Positions 35,707-48,632 of a stretch of DNA of 64,000 bases are shown here, one piece after another. Every line of letters begins with the position of its first letter. The stretch's first letter is position 1. A model generated the notes under the pieces. The model was not told where the DNA came from. It was given only the letters and a program-made list of their open reading frames with translations, and searched no databases. A program made the position numbers and the translations under genes. The stretch is from Paralvinella palmiformis (lineage: Eukaryota; Annelida; Polychaeta; Terebellida; Alvinellidae): positions 135,001-199,000 of the forward strand of contig JAODUP010000085.1 in NCBI GenBank assembly GCA_025642065.1, in the 5' to 3' direction.

Positions 35707-36913
35707 CAGACATGGGGTCAATTGGAATTGACCATCAATTCCAATTCTGGAATTGATTATTTAAAAAAAAAAATTGGAATTGAGAAATTTGGAATTGAAA
35801 TTTCCTACAAAAAATTTAATCCAGAAATTAATTCACCATTTTTACAATCTTAACTCTTACATGTAGTGTTACGAATATACTGGAACCATAATGATCCAGA
35901 GCTTTGATTCCTTATATATATATATATATCAGATAGGCACACTGACTGTGGCACCCCAAGTGAGCATTTAACCAATTAAAGTGGTCTGGAAACCATGAGC
36001 TCCGCCCCCACTGTGACACCACCACATAGCATACCTGTAATCTATATAGAGATATTGCTATTTAGGAATTAATTAATTTATCATCTCACCAGGACTGCCA
36101 ATCTGGAGCCAAACTTGCCCCTCCTCTCCTCAAACTGTGACTACTATAGCCTGTCCCCAGACCTAACTGTTTAATAATCATTTGAGAGATTTTGTAAACC
36201 TACCATATGTCATTAGTTTAGTACTCAGCAGGGTTGTGAAAGTAAATACAGGATCTGACCCCTGCTGGATGGAGCTAAGCAAATACATTCGTTTCAAGGC
36301 TCCTACTGGACAGTGGAATATAAACACATCTTTGATGATTAGAAAATATACTCTTACATGGGGATGCACCAAAGACTATGATCCACCACTTGATATAATC
36401 AAATACCTCTTTAGCTAAAAGCCCCTTACCGCGTTAACACTTACATGTGGTATTACCAATATACTGGAACCAAATTGATCCTGAACTTTGGTTCCTTATA
36501 TATATATATATCAGATATGCACACTGACTGTGGCACTGCACGTGAGCATTTAACCAATTAAAATGGTCTGGATACCATTTGCTCCACCCACAACATGGTG
36601 ACACCACCAAATAGCATGCCCGTAATCTATATACAGATATTGCTATTTAGGAATTTACCCCCGTTCAATGTTTATAAAGGGAAAATTAAATCCACAAATT
36701 AATTTACCATTTAATTTTTTAATTCAGAAATATTTCTCCCATGATAATCCTACTTGGAATATAAACTACTTAGAGTACCTACTCATGGTAAAATAAATTA
36801 GGCAAAAAGAGTCGGGAAAAAAACGGAATTGGAATTGATAAATTTGAGGTGGAATTGACCAAATGGAATTGAGTGGAATTGGATTTGACAAAATGGAATT
36901 GACCCCATGTCTG
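35707..36913. mobile_element. Second copy of the hAT-like MITE, split by an insertion
   Basis: It starts CAGACATGGGGTCAATT and ends AATTGACCCCATGTCTG, in inverse orientation to the copy at 17960. The flanks are GCCTCTTG (35699-35706) and GCCTCTCG (36914-36921), an 8-bp target duplication with one mismatch. MITE sequence occupies about 35707-35845 and 36682-36913. The centre (about 35846-36681) is foreign and holds two long direct repeats. Confidence 0.88.
35852..36655. mobile_element. LTR-like direct-repeat element nested in the MITE
   Basis: Two direct repeats of about 220 bp (35852-36070 and 36436-36655) share blocks such as AATATACTGGAACCA, TTCCTTATATATATATAT, GAGCATTTAACCAATTAAA and GATATTGCTATTTAGGAATT. 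They flank about 365 bp that contain a 78-codon open frame (36182-36418) without recognisable similarity. The layout is that of a tiny LTR retrotransposon (TRIM-like) or a duplicated segment. No primer-binding site, polypurine tract or clean TG..CA ends could be fixed. Confidence 0.5.
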
Positions 36914-38099
36914 GCCTCTCGAGTGTATTATTAGCATTTATTAGTGTAACTGACTGAGTGTTTACTTTATTATATATTTATATCAGTATGTCTACGAGTA
37001 TTATTTTATCAGTCATTCAGACTTCAGTGTATCACTCATTCAATGTTACTCTATGTAATCATCAGTCAATGAGTAATATATGATTTAATTATTCATCATT
37101 GTGATTGTCTGTATAGATCTACTGTAGGTGTGTAGTTTGACTTGACTAGTTTAGATCTAGAATAGAGTAGTAGATCGTCTAAAATCATCCGCCATTACTA
37201 CTTTATGACATATCATATGTTTGTCTTTTAACTTTTATGTTGGTTCAAACATCGTTGCAGCCTGTTTTCCATTTCTACATTATTTGATTTATATTTCCAT
37301 AACTCTATGCACTTTGGATAATTTCATTTTGCAGTCTACACTGTTAATTTATTTGCTGGGATTTTACAAAGTTTGGTGTGTGTACTGTGTATGATCTATC
37401 ATCTATTCATACTCATCCGCTTCTTATTTTGGTTAGGCTACATAGCGGCATGATAGCCTGTATGAGTGTATCAGGTCGGGGCCTTTCTAAATTAGACTTG
37501 TTTACATTATTATGATTATATACAACATGTACCGAGTGTTGGCTATAGCTATACTGCCACCAGTGAGTAGTAGTATTAGTTAGATCTACAGAAATTTCTA
37601 AATGAAGAACAACGTGAACGTTTATAACTTTATACACTGTATAAACTTAATAAACTTAATACAGTAACTGAGTAAGTGAGTAACAGGACACAGGTCTACA
37701 TTGTTACTTGTAACATTTTCCAGTCACAGTCATTTATAAAACCTTATTTATGTTCAATGCCAATATTCTATTGATATCAGACTTTCTCTCTTATAAAACT
37801 ATGCACTCTAGGTAAACTGTGCACTCTATGAGTCTATCTGTCTATGAGTCTATACTTACAAATGAGTTAAAACAGCCAGGGTCCAGACCTTTTAAACACA
37901 ACACCGTATTTTATCATAACATTAGGTTCGCAGCAAAGAGAGCAGCTGTGAAATTTGTTTCTTTATTTATAAAATAAGTTAGAATTAATTATGATCAGCG
38001 ATCTCTCGGTTTCTTAAATAAATACTATTTATTTTTTAAATCCGTCTTTTCTCCGAAAATGTATGCTGAACGTAATAGTTAAAAAAAGTTGACAGTTGT

Positions 38100-38271
38100 C
38101 ACGTGACTTAAACACGGTTGTGGGAATTTTGTGTCGGGGGAAATCTCGAAGAGGAAGTTAGCTGAAGGCATGGATTTGTGGAGTGCTTCAGTTGTTTCTT
38201 CCCCCGTGAACATTTGGAATATATTTGTGTGATTACTGATATTGGATACAGGTGTAAACTATCACGTCAGT
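38100..38271 (+). promoter_or_regulatory. DOCK 5' UTR / proximal promoter region
   Basis: The 170 bp before the DOCK ATG contain an E-box of the form CACGTGAC at 38100 and an ETS-like GAGGAAGTT at about 38151. No TATA box is placed convincingly. The transcription start is not determined; the motifs are seen, their use is inferred. Confidence 0.35.
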
Positions 38272-39695
38272 ATGTGGGTTCAGACGAACAAAGTCAAATA
38301 CGGTGTCGGTAAGTTAATTTTGTCATCAGCTCGTGCTTCTGAGTCTGACAGTGACAACACTCAACACTGACAACAGACGTGAACAGAACAGTGACAGTCT
38401 AACTCTCGGTCTATCATTTTGTAATTTAAATTACTATCAGTCTGTTTATCTTGTTGGAAGTATACGGCTATGGCTGTGTTGCGTTTGACAACCCAGACTT
38501 ATTATGATCTTACTATAATTGTCAATCAGCCGAATTAACCAAACTTTTTGCTTTATTTATCATGTTTATTTGCAATGATAATACCATTTTTATAATATAA
38601 AATTTACCCGTTTCATCTTAAATCAGACTTAAAATATGGTTTTAGTAATTTTTATCTTTCCCAAACAAAAATGTGGAGTATCTCTCATTCTCTGTCATCA
38701 CAATGAATAACAACTGTTTTACCAGCATAATTATTTACTAGTCTACTGATGTACTGATAATGATATACTCATGATATAGTGCTATTTATTTGATAATAGC
38801 ACGGATACATGGCTGAAAAGTCACTCTCTGTTGGCTAGAATTAATTACGATGTGCTTATTCATGGGCATAGAAAGCTGACCTTACAGTTAATATCCTTTT
38901 TTTATAGAGGAATGGGACTGTTGTGGCGGATGTCACAAACAGTTGCATTCTAGTGCATGACTGATTTACTTTGTATTTGATCACATACACAAATCATTCA
39001 GAAATTTTTCTTGTTCCTTGTCAGATCCCTGGCTACATTTCTCATGTAGATGTAGTAATTTGTGATATGGAAATATACTCATGCAGTGTACTGACTTAAC
39101 AAGATCAACTTGTCAAGATGGGTGTGGTTATTGTAAACTATCTTCACCAATCTCCATTATGTATCTTTTATATCATACCAAGGTTATACTAGCTTGTAAC
39201 CATATTTTGATAGTTCATTAAACTTGTGTTTGACTGAGTAGCTGCTATGTGAGTAGGAAAGTGAATATTTTCATGACAGAATAATATAGATATGAAAGTG
39301 TTGTATAAAAATGTAATTGAAGTCATACCACTTCTTACCCAAGGTCAGACTACTCTGTTTTGAAAGTCAGCATACATTTGTGGGATATTTTATTACCAAA
39401 GTCAGTTACACTGTATCAAATCTGTATCAGTTATTGTTATGTATTTATTTAATTATTTTAGACAAAAAACTTCCTCATCCACCTTTTATGCTGTAACGAT
39501 TTATGGCTGCAGTAATTCACTTTCTCATGGTTAACAATTTTCAGTCATGTTATTTTGTTTGAGAATTTAAATTTAGAAAAGTACTTACACATCACTTGTG
39601 TATAATAATTCAGTAATATAAAATTAATGTGCATGCACAAACACTCACACACATAATATTACCAGTACAGCCCCGCCATTTGACTAATGCATATA

Positions 39696-39738
<43 letters not shown>

Positions 39739-42700
39739 TTGTGTGTCTGTTTTGATTTTTGAAATATTATGTTTCATTGATTTTTGGTGACTAATTTGAG
39801 ATTACACTATCATGTATTTTATCAGTTTTACATGGTTTTACATTTATAAGACTAAATTTGTGGGGAAAGGAATATGTTGGACAAAGTGCAAGAAACGTGG
39901 CCAAAAATCACCAGAATAAAAAATCGCATTTCAATAAAATATTACCTACACTACTGTAGTATAACATTTAGGAAACAGGGTTCTGACCAAAGTTCGGCTA
40001 CGAAATAAAATATGAAGTGGGCAAAATACAAACAAGCAATAAAATAACATGTTTTTTATAATATTTATATGATATAATTATAATTTATTGTTGCTGTTTT
40101 TTATCACTAAAAGATTCTGAACATTATTATGCTAGTTCTAATCATCATTAGACTAATGAGTCTAATCAACTAATGTTGATAACAATGTATATTTGAGTCT
40201 ATTTGTTGATCATAATATATTGATACTTGTTAATTTCACAATGTTTGGCAGAAAACAGGACTGTGTGTGGTTATGCTTTGATAAGATGGAAGTTGTGGGG
40301 AAAGCAAAATGTTGGGTAATGTGCAAGAAATGTGGCAAAGAAATGCAGGAATTTGTCACCAGAATAAATGGCTTGAGCCATTGAAAACCCATTTTTCTCA
40401 TCAAAAAAATGTGTTAGTTTTGGATATCATGTTTACAATTACAGGTCAGATGGCTCGCTTTGAGATAAAAATGCATTTATTTATATTTTTAGGAGTTTTA
40501 CAATTAGACATAATTATATTTGTGATAATGCATTTAATAAAGAATTTATGTAAAATATATATAATATGCAGGATTCTTACTTGGAAATATGTAAATGGAC
40601 TTTTTCAAAGTATTGTTTGACATATGTGTGTTATGCTGGTTTTGACAAAATGGTTTTAAGCAGTGGTTTTAAGTGATTTTTCAGAAACCAGTGAACCATG
40701 AAATAAATCACTCACTGCACCTCCGTGGTCTAATTGGTAGTGCATTAGATCTCGGCATTGGCATATTTGAAGGGTGTTTCATCTTTCACTTTGCTTCATT
40801 ACCTTTGGAGGTCGCTCGGCCCTGATTTAGCCTACTGGTACCATGTGCACAAAAGTGGCAATGAAACATCAATCATCATCATCATCAGCCTTGTATTATA
40901 ACTAGAAGTATGGATTTACAAGTTCTTCACTGAGTATAATCCCTTGTCTGGTACACAGTAACGGAATGATTCCCAAATGTACACTTCTAGACAATTAATT
41001 ATTCAAATCCCAGCCTAACTATGCCAGAAGTATTTAATCTTTTCGCTTTGCTTCATTTTCTTTAGATATCTCTTGGTCCATTTAGCCTAACACTTACACA
41101 AAGTGTGTATAACAACATGTAATAGATCATTAGATGTATGGCCTACAGTTTTTATGCGGCATCCATGAAATATCATGTTCCATCATCCACCAGTATGAGC
41201 CATCATCGTGCTTAGCTTAATCTTTCACCCATCTTAGATAATCAAATCTCATTTTTGTTCCTCCTTTGATTATGTAGAAAACATCTAAGGTTTCTGATTA
41301 GACCTGTGTACTGCTCGTCATCGTACCCATTAGGTCTGATTCCAGACTATAGGATATTGGTCATGTGGCTAACACATTGTTATGTGCAGGCTTTGTTGAT
41401 ATGACAATTGTGTTTGTGGTCATGTTGTGCTAGTAGTTCTCAATCATCTGTCGATTTGCAGTTCAATAATGAACTTGAACAGTGTTACATTTGTAAATCT
41501 ATTAAATCATTAAGTATTCCTTTTAGGAGTTTTTTTAGTACTTTGGTAATTCCTTTGAAATCTTCTTCAATTAATACTGTGCAAAAATAGTTCTGTATTC
41601 TTATCATGCTTATCCTGAGTCAGTATAAATCTGACATGCACCTCCAGCAGAACGCTGTCACTGAACTTTTTATTTTTCCTACTACGGTCACACTGTCAGG
41701 TGTATCAGATTTGATTTCATATTCTTATCCTTCTGCAACTTCAACATGTCAGCAGCAGCCAATACTTCAGAAGGATTGGCTTGAACATGAGGACCTATAA
41801 TGAATATTTCAGGTTGATTACTTATAATGGCCTGACCACTGCAATCTGATCGGAGGCAGCAATTTGGGGTTTTAAATTGATGGTTTATCTTTAAGATATT
41901 TGTCAGATCATCTTTTCAGCATCTTTCTTCACCTTATTAAATATCTGCAACGTCTTTCTTTTGGCATCTTTAAATAGCAGATTGAATGGAAGCTCTCGGG
42001 TCAGCTTTTTAGCACTTATTATTACCAGATATGCTCATGTTTAAGACCATGGAAAGAGTCTTAGAGTCTGTTAGATTGCAGGTCATTCATCTTATTAATG
42101 GCTAAAACCTATATCCAAGAATGTCTTATAGTATTTACCAGTGAAAAACCTGAACTATCATTTAAGTGATAATAGGAGAACTTTACATAAATAGCTGTCT
42201 GCAGAATAACATCATGTTATTTTCATGAAATATTACCGTTGGCACATTTATATTATATGTCATAATTTGTACATAAACACAGTATGTGAACCAGTCAAAT
42301 TCAACTCATGTATTCTGTGCCTTGATCTATGTGTATTGACTGTGGCGATAATAGAATCTATATCCGATAATTGACAGACTTTTGATGATTTGTTTATCTG
42401 CCATTTTCAATGCTACATCACATGATCTTATATTTTGGTGGCAAATAATCATTAAGCATCACAAGGTCAAGGTTATAAGGCTGTTAATTTCCTAAGCCAA
42501 TTGCCTGATCTAAAGGTAAATTCCAAAAATATATTTTTGTTGCTTCTAAATGGAATGGGGCGATTATATTTGCTTTGTATCTACCACAGCTATGAATGAA
42601 TACATCATATATTGTCATATAATCGGTGGTTGAATGGGCATAACTTAATTTGTTAATATTCTTAACTTGGAATATGAGAGTCACCAATGAAGGATGTTTC

Positions 42701-44720
42701 TATTCTTTATTTCTGATGTGGACAGAATGTTGTTAGAAAATGTTTTCCGGGATTACTTTTTCAATAGTTAATTATGGTTTGTTACTCATATAATACAAGA
42801 GTTTGAGTTAATTTGCTTTGAAGTGACCATAAATAGAACTCACCTAAAAGTGTAAGTTCTCTTATAGATGAATCAGGGTTGGCAGGTTTCTCCCCTATAT
42901 GGTAACCACCATAGTTTTTACCCGTTTTAGCGCCATACAGGAGATTTACTTTCTCCCATGAGAGAAACGGCAAATAAGAAAGAACGTAAATTTGTTGAAT
43001 ATATCCATTAAAATATTCAATTAATAGAGATTATTCTAAATAAATTTACAGTGTCCAACCAATATCAATACATAACTAAATTAGTTAATTATGTATCTGG
43101 TCAAACAATCATCCCCTACACATGCCACATAATTATGGAAGATGTATATCAATAACTCATTCATGTTACTAAAAAAATCCTGATATTATTTAATTATCAA
43201 TTTCTCTACAGTAATGAGAAGATTGAAGTGTGTCTAATTATCCTTGGATACTCCTAGCTATGGTGTGAGGTCTCTAGCACTGATTGTGTACTATTGTAAA
43301 GAGGTGCTATTGTTCATTATAGTAACACCCATAGTGCGGTGTTTGAGTGGTGTGTATGTATGTGATCTAATTGACAAGTCACAATGGCATATAATCAAAT
43401 ATATCTTCATTGGTCATTTATAATGAAGTTGATAGATGTTATGTCGAATTGCCAGATATGATATTTAAAACCCAATTAAATCTTGATTTAATTTTTTTAA
43501 TCGGTATTGTTAAACAGATGAATAGATTAATATTTAATTCTATCACTCATATTAAATGTAGTCGGGGAATACTATCGTTTAGACGTCATTGTACCACCAA
43601 GCCCTAAGATAAACACATCTGGGAATTTATCCCCCATTTCTACCAGGCAGAAAGGTTCCCCCTTTTCTCCTCGGTCAAACCTGAGACGAGCAACGTTATA
43701 GTTGATACGGATTAGGCAATATTTGTTCCAACCAGAAGTTGCACACTTTCTTAATATCACCACATGGTGAGACAATTCTAATACAGCAATTGCTGTTGTT
43801 TCCTTAGCTGTTGTTGTATGTAAATTAGTGGGATGATTATCTACTTGCACCGACTGTGATGATAATATAATCTAGAACTGATCAGATACAGACGTTGATG
43901 ACTTTCTAATCCGTCAAATTAACTTGTTCATGGTCGCAGTAAATTATCTGCTTTACCTGCATCCTGCACGCCAACGTCTCCATGCTTATACAGATAAACT
44001 GGCATTATCAAGTAATTACCGTGCAAAGTACTCTTTTACAAGTTCAGCAGAATTCTTTAATTATCACCTGTAGTTAATCACGCAACAATTAATCACACCA
44101 CTTCAGCTACAATGCTTCCATTTGACATTACAAGTTTGTTTAATTAATTTTCTGATGATGAAGGAGTTTGTGATAGATTTCAAGATGATGATGTTGATTT
44201 GAGTAGGACATTATTTTTTGAGAAAAGCGATTCATATTTACAATTGTTCACATGAAACAACGCATTTTATTTCATTTATTTAAATAAATATTATAATGTA
44301 AAATGTCTCAGATACATCGGATTGTGCCATGAAAATGTCATTATTTACTTGCTCTGTATGTCTGACCAGTCCATCCATCCCCCCCCCCACCGCGTATAAG
44401 TCATACATCTAATTCTTTCTGGCAAAGGTTATGTCTCTTACATTCTGGAAATTATGGTGAATAAATATGATACCTGGAGGTTAGTCATTCAGCTAAGAGA
44501 AACAATTTACCTTTTTTCTATTGAGTTTTGAATTAATTTACTGTAATTCAGTTAGTGCATTTGTCCATTTATATCTTTTTATTTAAGTGACATGAAGGAC
44601 TCATTGAATTCACAATATGATTAAGGTTATTTTAAAGCATATATGAGATTAAAAAGTAGGAGTCTTTTTGTGATGGTATTATCAAAGTGGCTGTCAGCTT
44701 TCACTCCTTTCTGAAATAAA

Positions 44721-44762
<42 letters not shown>

Positions 44763-45044
44763 GGCAACTGACCACCATGAATACTTTTTGGGGGATAAAT
44801 GCTATTTTTATTATTATCCTCAGACGGAATGTCCCTGCATAGAACATAAACTTTTATGGAAATTAAGCATATTTTAGCATTTCAAGAGATACATTCATCA
44901 GTTTGGCTATTATTAAATTGCTCATTAACAAGGAAACCTATTTTAGATAGTCTAATTGAATGCGATGTTTAGATAGCCCCAAAACAAAAACAGTAAGGTG
45001 GTTTACTATATATATGTATATGTATATATATATTTATATATCAC

Positions 45045-45082
<38 letters not shown>

Positions 45083-47202
45083 CCTGCCAAAAAGTATTCA
45101 TCGTGGTCATTTGCCCATCTGTGTATATTTAACTGCATGTTACCGCTGTAGAATATAACTTACTATGTTTTCTAAAACAGAATGGTCAAACTATGCAGTG
45201 TGAATGATGTTATCATTAGTTGAATATTTGGGAGATATTATCTAACAGCTGATTGCATTTTCAATTTTCAAATAGGTCAAGGACAAGTCTCATAATTGTC
45301 ACTCCTACATTAACTGACAAAGTTCCATTGATATGATAAACTGCGTTGTCTGAGGTTGTCCAAGCTAATTTATTAGAATTGTTGTCATGAATTATGATTC
45401 ACACACGGAAATATCGTGAATGAAAACGTGTGCTACATACAGCTCAAGACTCTTGATTAATTCTTACGATCATGAGTGCATGATGTATTGTTATTTCGGT
45501 TTGACAGATATTACAAAAATAGATAGACATTATAAATTAATTACTTTATCAACAAAAACTATGTATATTATTTTATTTTGTTAATAATAAGAGTAATAAT
45601 TTAAGGTTATCTAAAAAATGTACTTCAAATAATGCCAATTTCACAGCCAGTTTTTGTTCACATTAAATGAGTTCGGCGGCCCTCAAAGGTAATGAGCGCA
45701 AGTGAAGGATGAAACAGCCTTCTGGTATAGTTGGTCAATTGCGGTGCCGATTAAGCCACAGCGTAGTTGGCCAATCTTTCCATGATATTTGTTATCACAG
45801 TTTAATGTGATGAAGTTAGCTGACGTCATGGCTACGTTCACAGTTGACATAATAGCCACCTATGACACAGTTAGTAGGTTTACCTTGTACTCTCTGTGTG
45901 TGATATATTGTGTGTCTCGTGGTTAAAACGTGTTTTAAGTCTAAAAATGGGGGAACAGGGTTCTAGAAACCAAAAAAGTCCACATCAAGTCCACAAAATG
46001 TTAAGAAGGCAGCACAGATAAATGAGAATAACAATTAATATAAGTGTTACACCAACTGTAAGTGCGTAAATGCATTATAAAAATGGTGTATGATGATGAT
46101 TGATGTTTTACGACAACTTTTGTGCACACGGTAGGCTAAATGGGTCGAGCAACCTCCAAAGGTAATGAATTGAAGTCAAAGATGAAAAACCCTTCAGATA
46201 TGCCCACGCCGAGATTCAAACTCGGGTGGTAGTAATCTGTGATCCAACGCGCTACCAGTTAGACCACGAAGGCGCTCTGTGTCTGATAGCTATATAGATA
46301 AACAGATGTTCCTTTGTCAATATACATAACTACAGTCTGTGTGTTCACATACATGATTACCTGTCTGTTTGTTTATATGTATGTATGTACCCGGTATTTG
46401 ACAGATTGAACTGTAAATTCATGAAGTAGTTCAAAGAGAGACTGTTCAGCAACTGTTAGACGAATTGTTATCGGGCACCTGGTTTTATGTTATTGACTAT
46501 TAATGAAGCATTCTTGAGCTTTTGAATATGAACTGTTCACGAACTCGTTTTTTTTTAAATGTCTTGCCCCGTTTAATAACGTTTATTAAAACAGATGCAC
46601 CTTAACTAGATACAGAATACAAAACACACGGTATGTTGTTTTCTGTGATCAAATCTTCTTTATTTTCTGGCTTACTGTACAAAACAAGATCTAGATTAGT
46701 AAGGTTATTCATGTTACAGGAATGCTGAAGGGCCTAGTCCATTCTGTAATTAGTATTAACTAAAACTATCAAGTTGCCACTTTCAATATTGTGTGGGGTT
46801 ATAAATGCCACAAACAGGAAGCTTTGTAGTATAATGTAATGAATATAGGCAGAAGTTAAATTGTGACTAAAAAAAGGCGGTTTGTTACTGAAGTTTTATT
46901 AATAACTGATGGTGAAGCCAGAGCCCCTTGAATCATTTAATTAAACTCTGTACTACCGGTTTCAATTAAACAGTGATGGTTAATTTGGTGGGAGATCGTC
47001 ATTTGACAATAAACCCAAGATCACTTATTTCCATTGGTGCGACACAGCTGGGATTGATTTTTTCCAGGTAACAAAATATGCTTGATACATAAATGCCAAG
47101 GTTACTTCATCTTCACCATATTCAGATGTAATGATTCACCGATAGAGAGAGCGCGCGCACGCAGATAGAGAGGGGGGGTGAGACACACGCACACACACAC
47201 AC

Positions 47203-47246
<44 letters not shown>

Positions 47247-48586
47247 ATTGTGATATTTATATAGCGCCCTATTCAGCTAGAAGCTGCTCTAGGGTGCTTT
47301 ACAATATTATTTGCAATATTATTATCCCAACTCAGACCCGTTTCCACCCAGCACATATCTCAACTCACAATGAAGTATACAACGCATGCTGTCATTATAG
47401 GCGCAAAGCTTTACTCAAACATTTTTTTATGGACGAGTGAACTAGTCGCCACATGACAGCATTGCAGCTCACGGAGCCTCGAACTCGCGACCGTTTGGCT
47501 ATAAGTCCTACGCTCTAACTAACTGCGATATCGACGGGTCATGCTTTTGTTTTTCGGGAAGAATCCCCAGGCTGTCGCTTAATCAGCACAGCCTCTATGT
47601 TGGAGTGGTTGAGAAACAGCCTCCCCCACCACTCACAGGGGAGCAGTACGGAAAGATAGAGCCGAAATGCCTTGAGGGTGGTCACTGCCAGAGTGTTTTA
47701 CGTCCTCAGGGGGTTTCTAACGTCCCCCTTTATTTTAAATAATTCAGTGGAGACGGCAGCGCCATTTAACGTGGTCAGCAACCCACGATGTTGTGAGCCG
47801 AGAAATTAATCCCTGGAAAAGTTTCGACCTCTTACGGGGTTCGAACCTGTGACCGTTGGCACCAAGTGCCGGGTGCTTAACCGCTAGACCACCGAGGCTC
47901 ACTAACGGCTCATAATATATCTGTCGGGAAAGGTTGACATATCTACCGCCAATGCCATGTGTCCTTCTTTTGACCTATATGGATATTTACCCATTTCCAG
48001 TTTGGGATTTATCATTTAAGTCCGCTATTTACTACTATGTGTGTGCGTGCGCGCGCGCGCGTGTGTATAAATTAAGAGGCAATTAAAAGGAGAGGTCCCT
48101 AGATGACACATTGGTAATGCTATGCTCACTCACTCACTCACTCACCTTATCGGCAGTTTGCTCATAATATAAACAGAAACCATTCTAGGTAAGAACTAAT
48201 TAGAATATGTCTCCATTCATTGTCACAGTGTGCCCACCAACAACTAGTAGATTATCTATTAACTCCGGTGCTCTTGGGGCACGGAGAGCTGGGTGGAGGT
48301 GTCTATGTCTAGAATAAAATTGATGTATTCAGTGGCTGCTGATTGCTTCATAATGGAAAGAGTGTTCTAGCGGATGTCTTGTAGTCTGGGATACTAAACG
48401 GTTGATTTAGTGCTGTCTTGTAATGTCTGGCATTTCATTACTTGAGATACCTGTTGTGGATGCTGGACAGTCAATATTTTATCATTATGGCAGAGGAGTC
48501 ATACAGACGTGATATTTGCTGTGGAATTTTTTGTAAATGTCAACGATTACAACCACTGATATCAATCAATATAACAATGTTTGTGT

Positions 48587-48632
<46 letters not shown>

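Larger units (their letters stand above)
28560..38090. other. Intergenic region between ZNF277 and DOCK
   Basis: It contains two LINE relics, three SINEs, the split hAT-like MITE with its insert and one BED-finger relic. The remaining DNA (for example 32.9-33.3, 34.2-35.6 and 37.0-38.0 kb) is AT-rich and shows no coding sequence I can support. ZNF277 and DOCK promoters should lie at its two ends. Confidence 0.6.

Noticed and set aside
43572..43850. 92-codon minus-strand frame
   Set aside because: No domain, no splice partners; nearby CAGGGTTGGCAG at 42874 hinted at a transposon end, but no matching second end was found.
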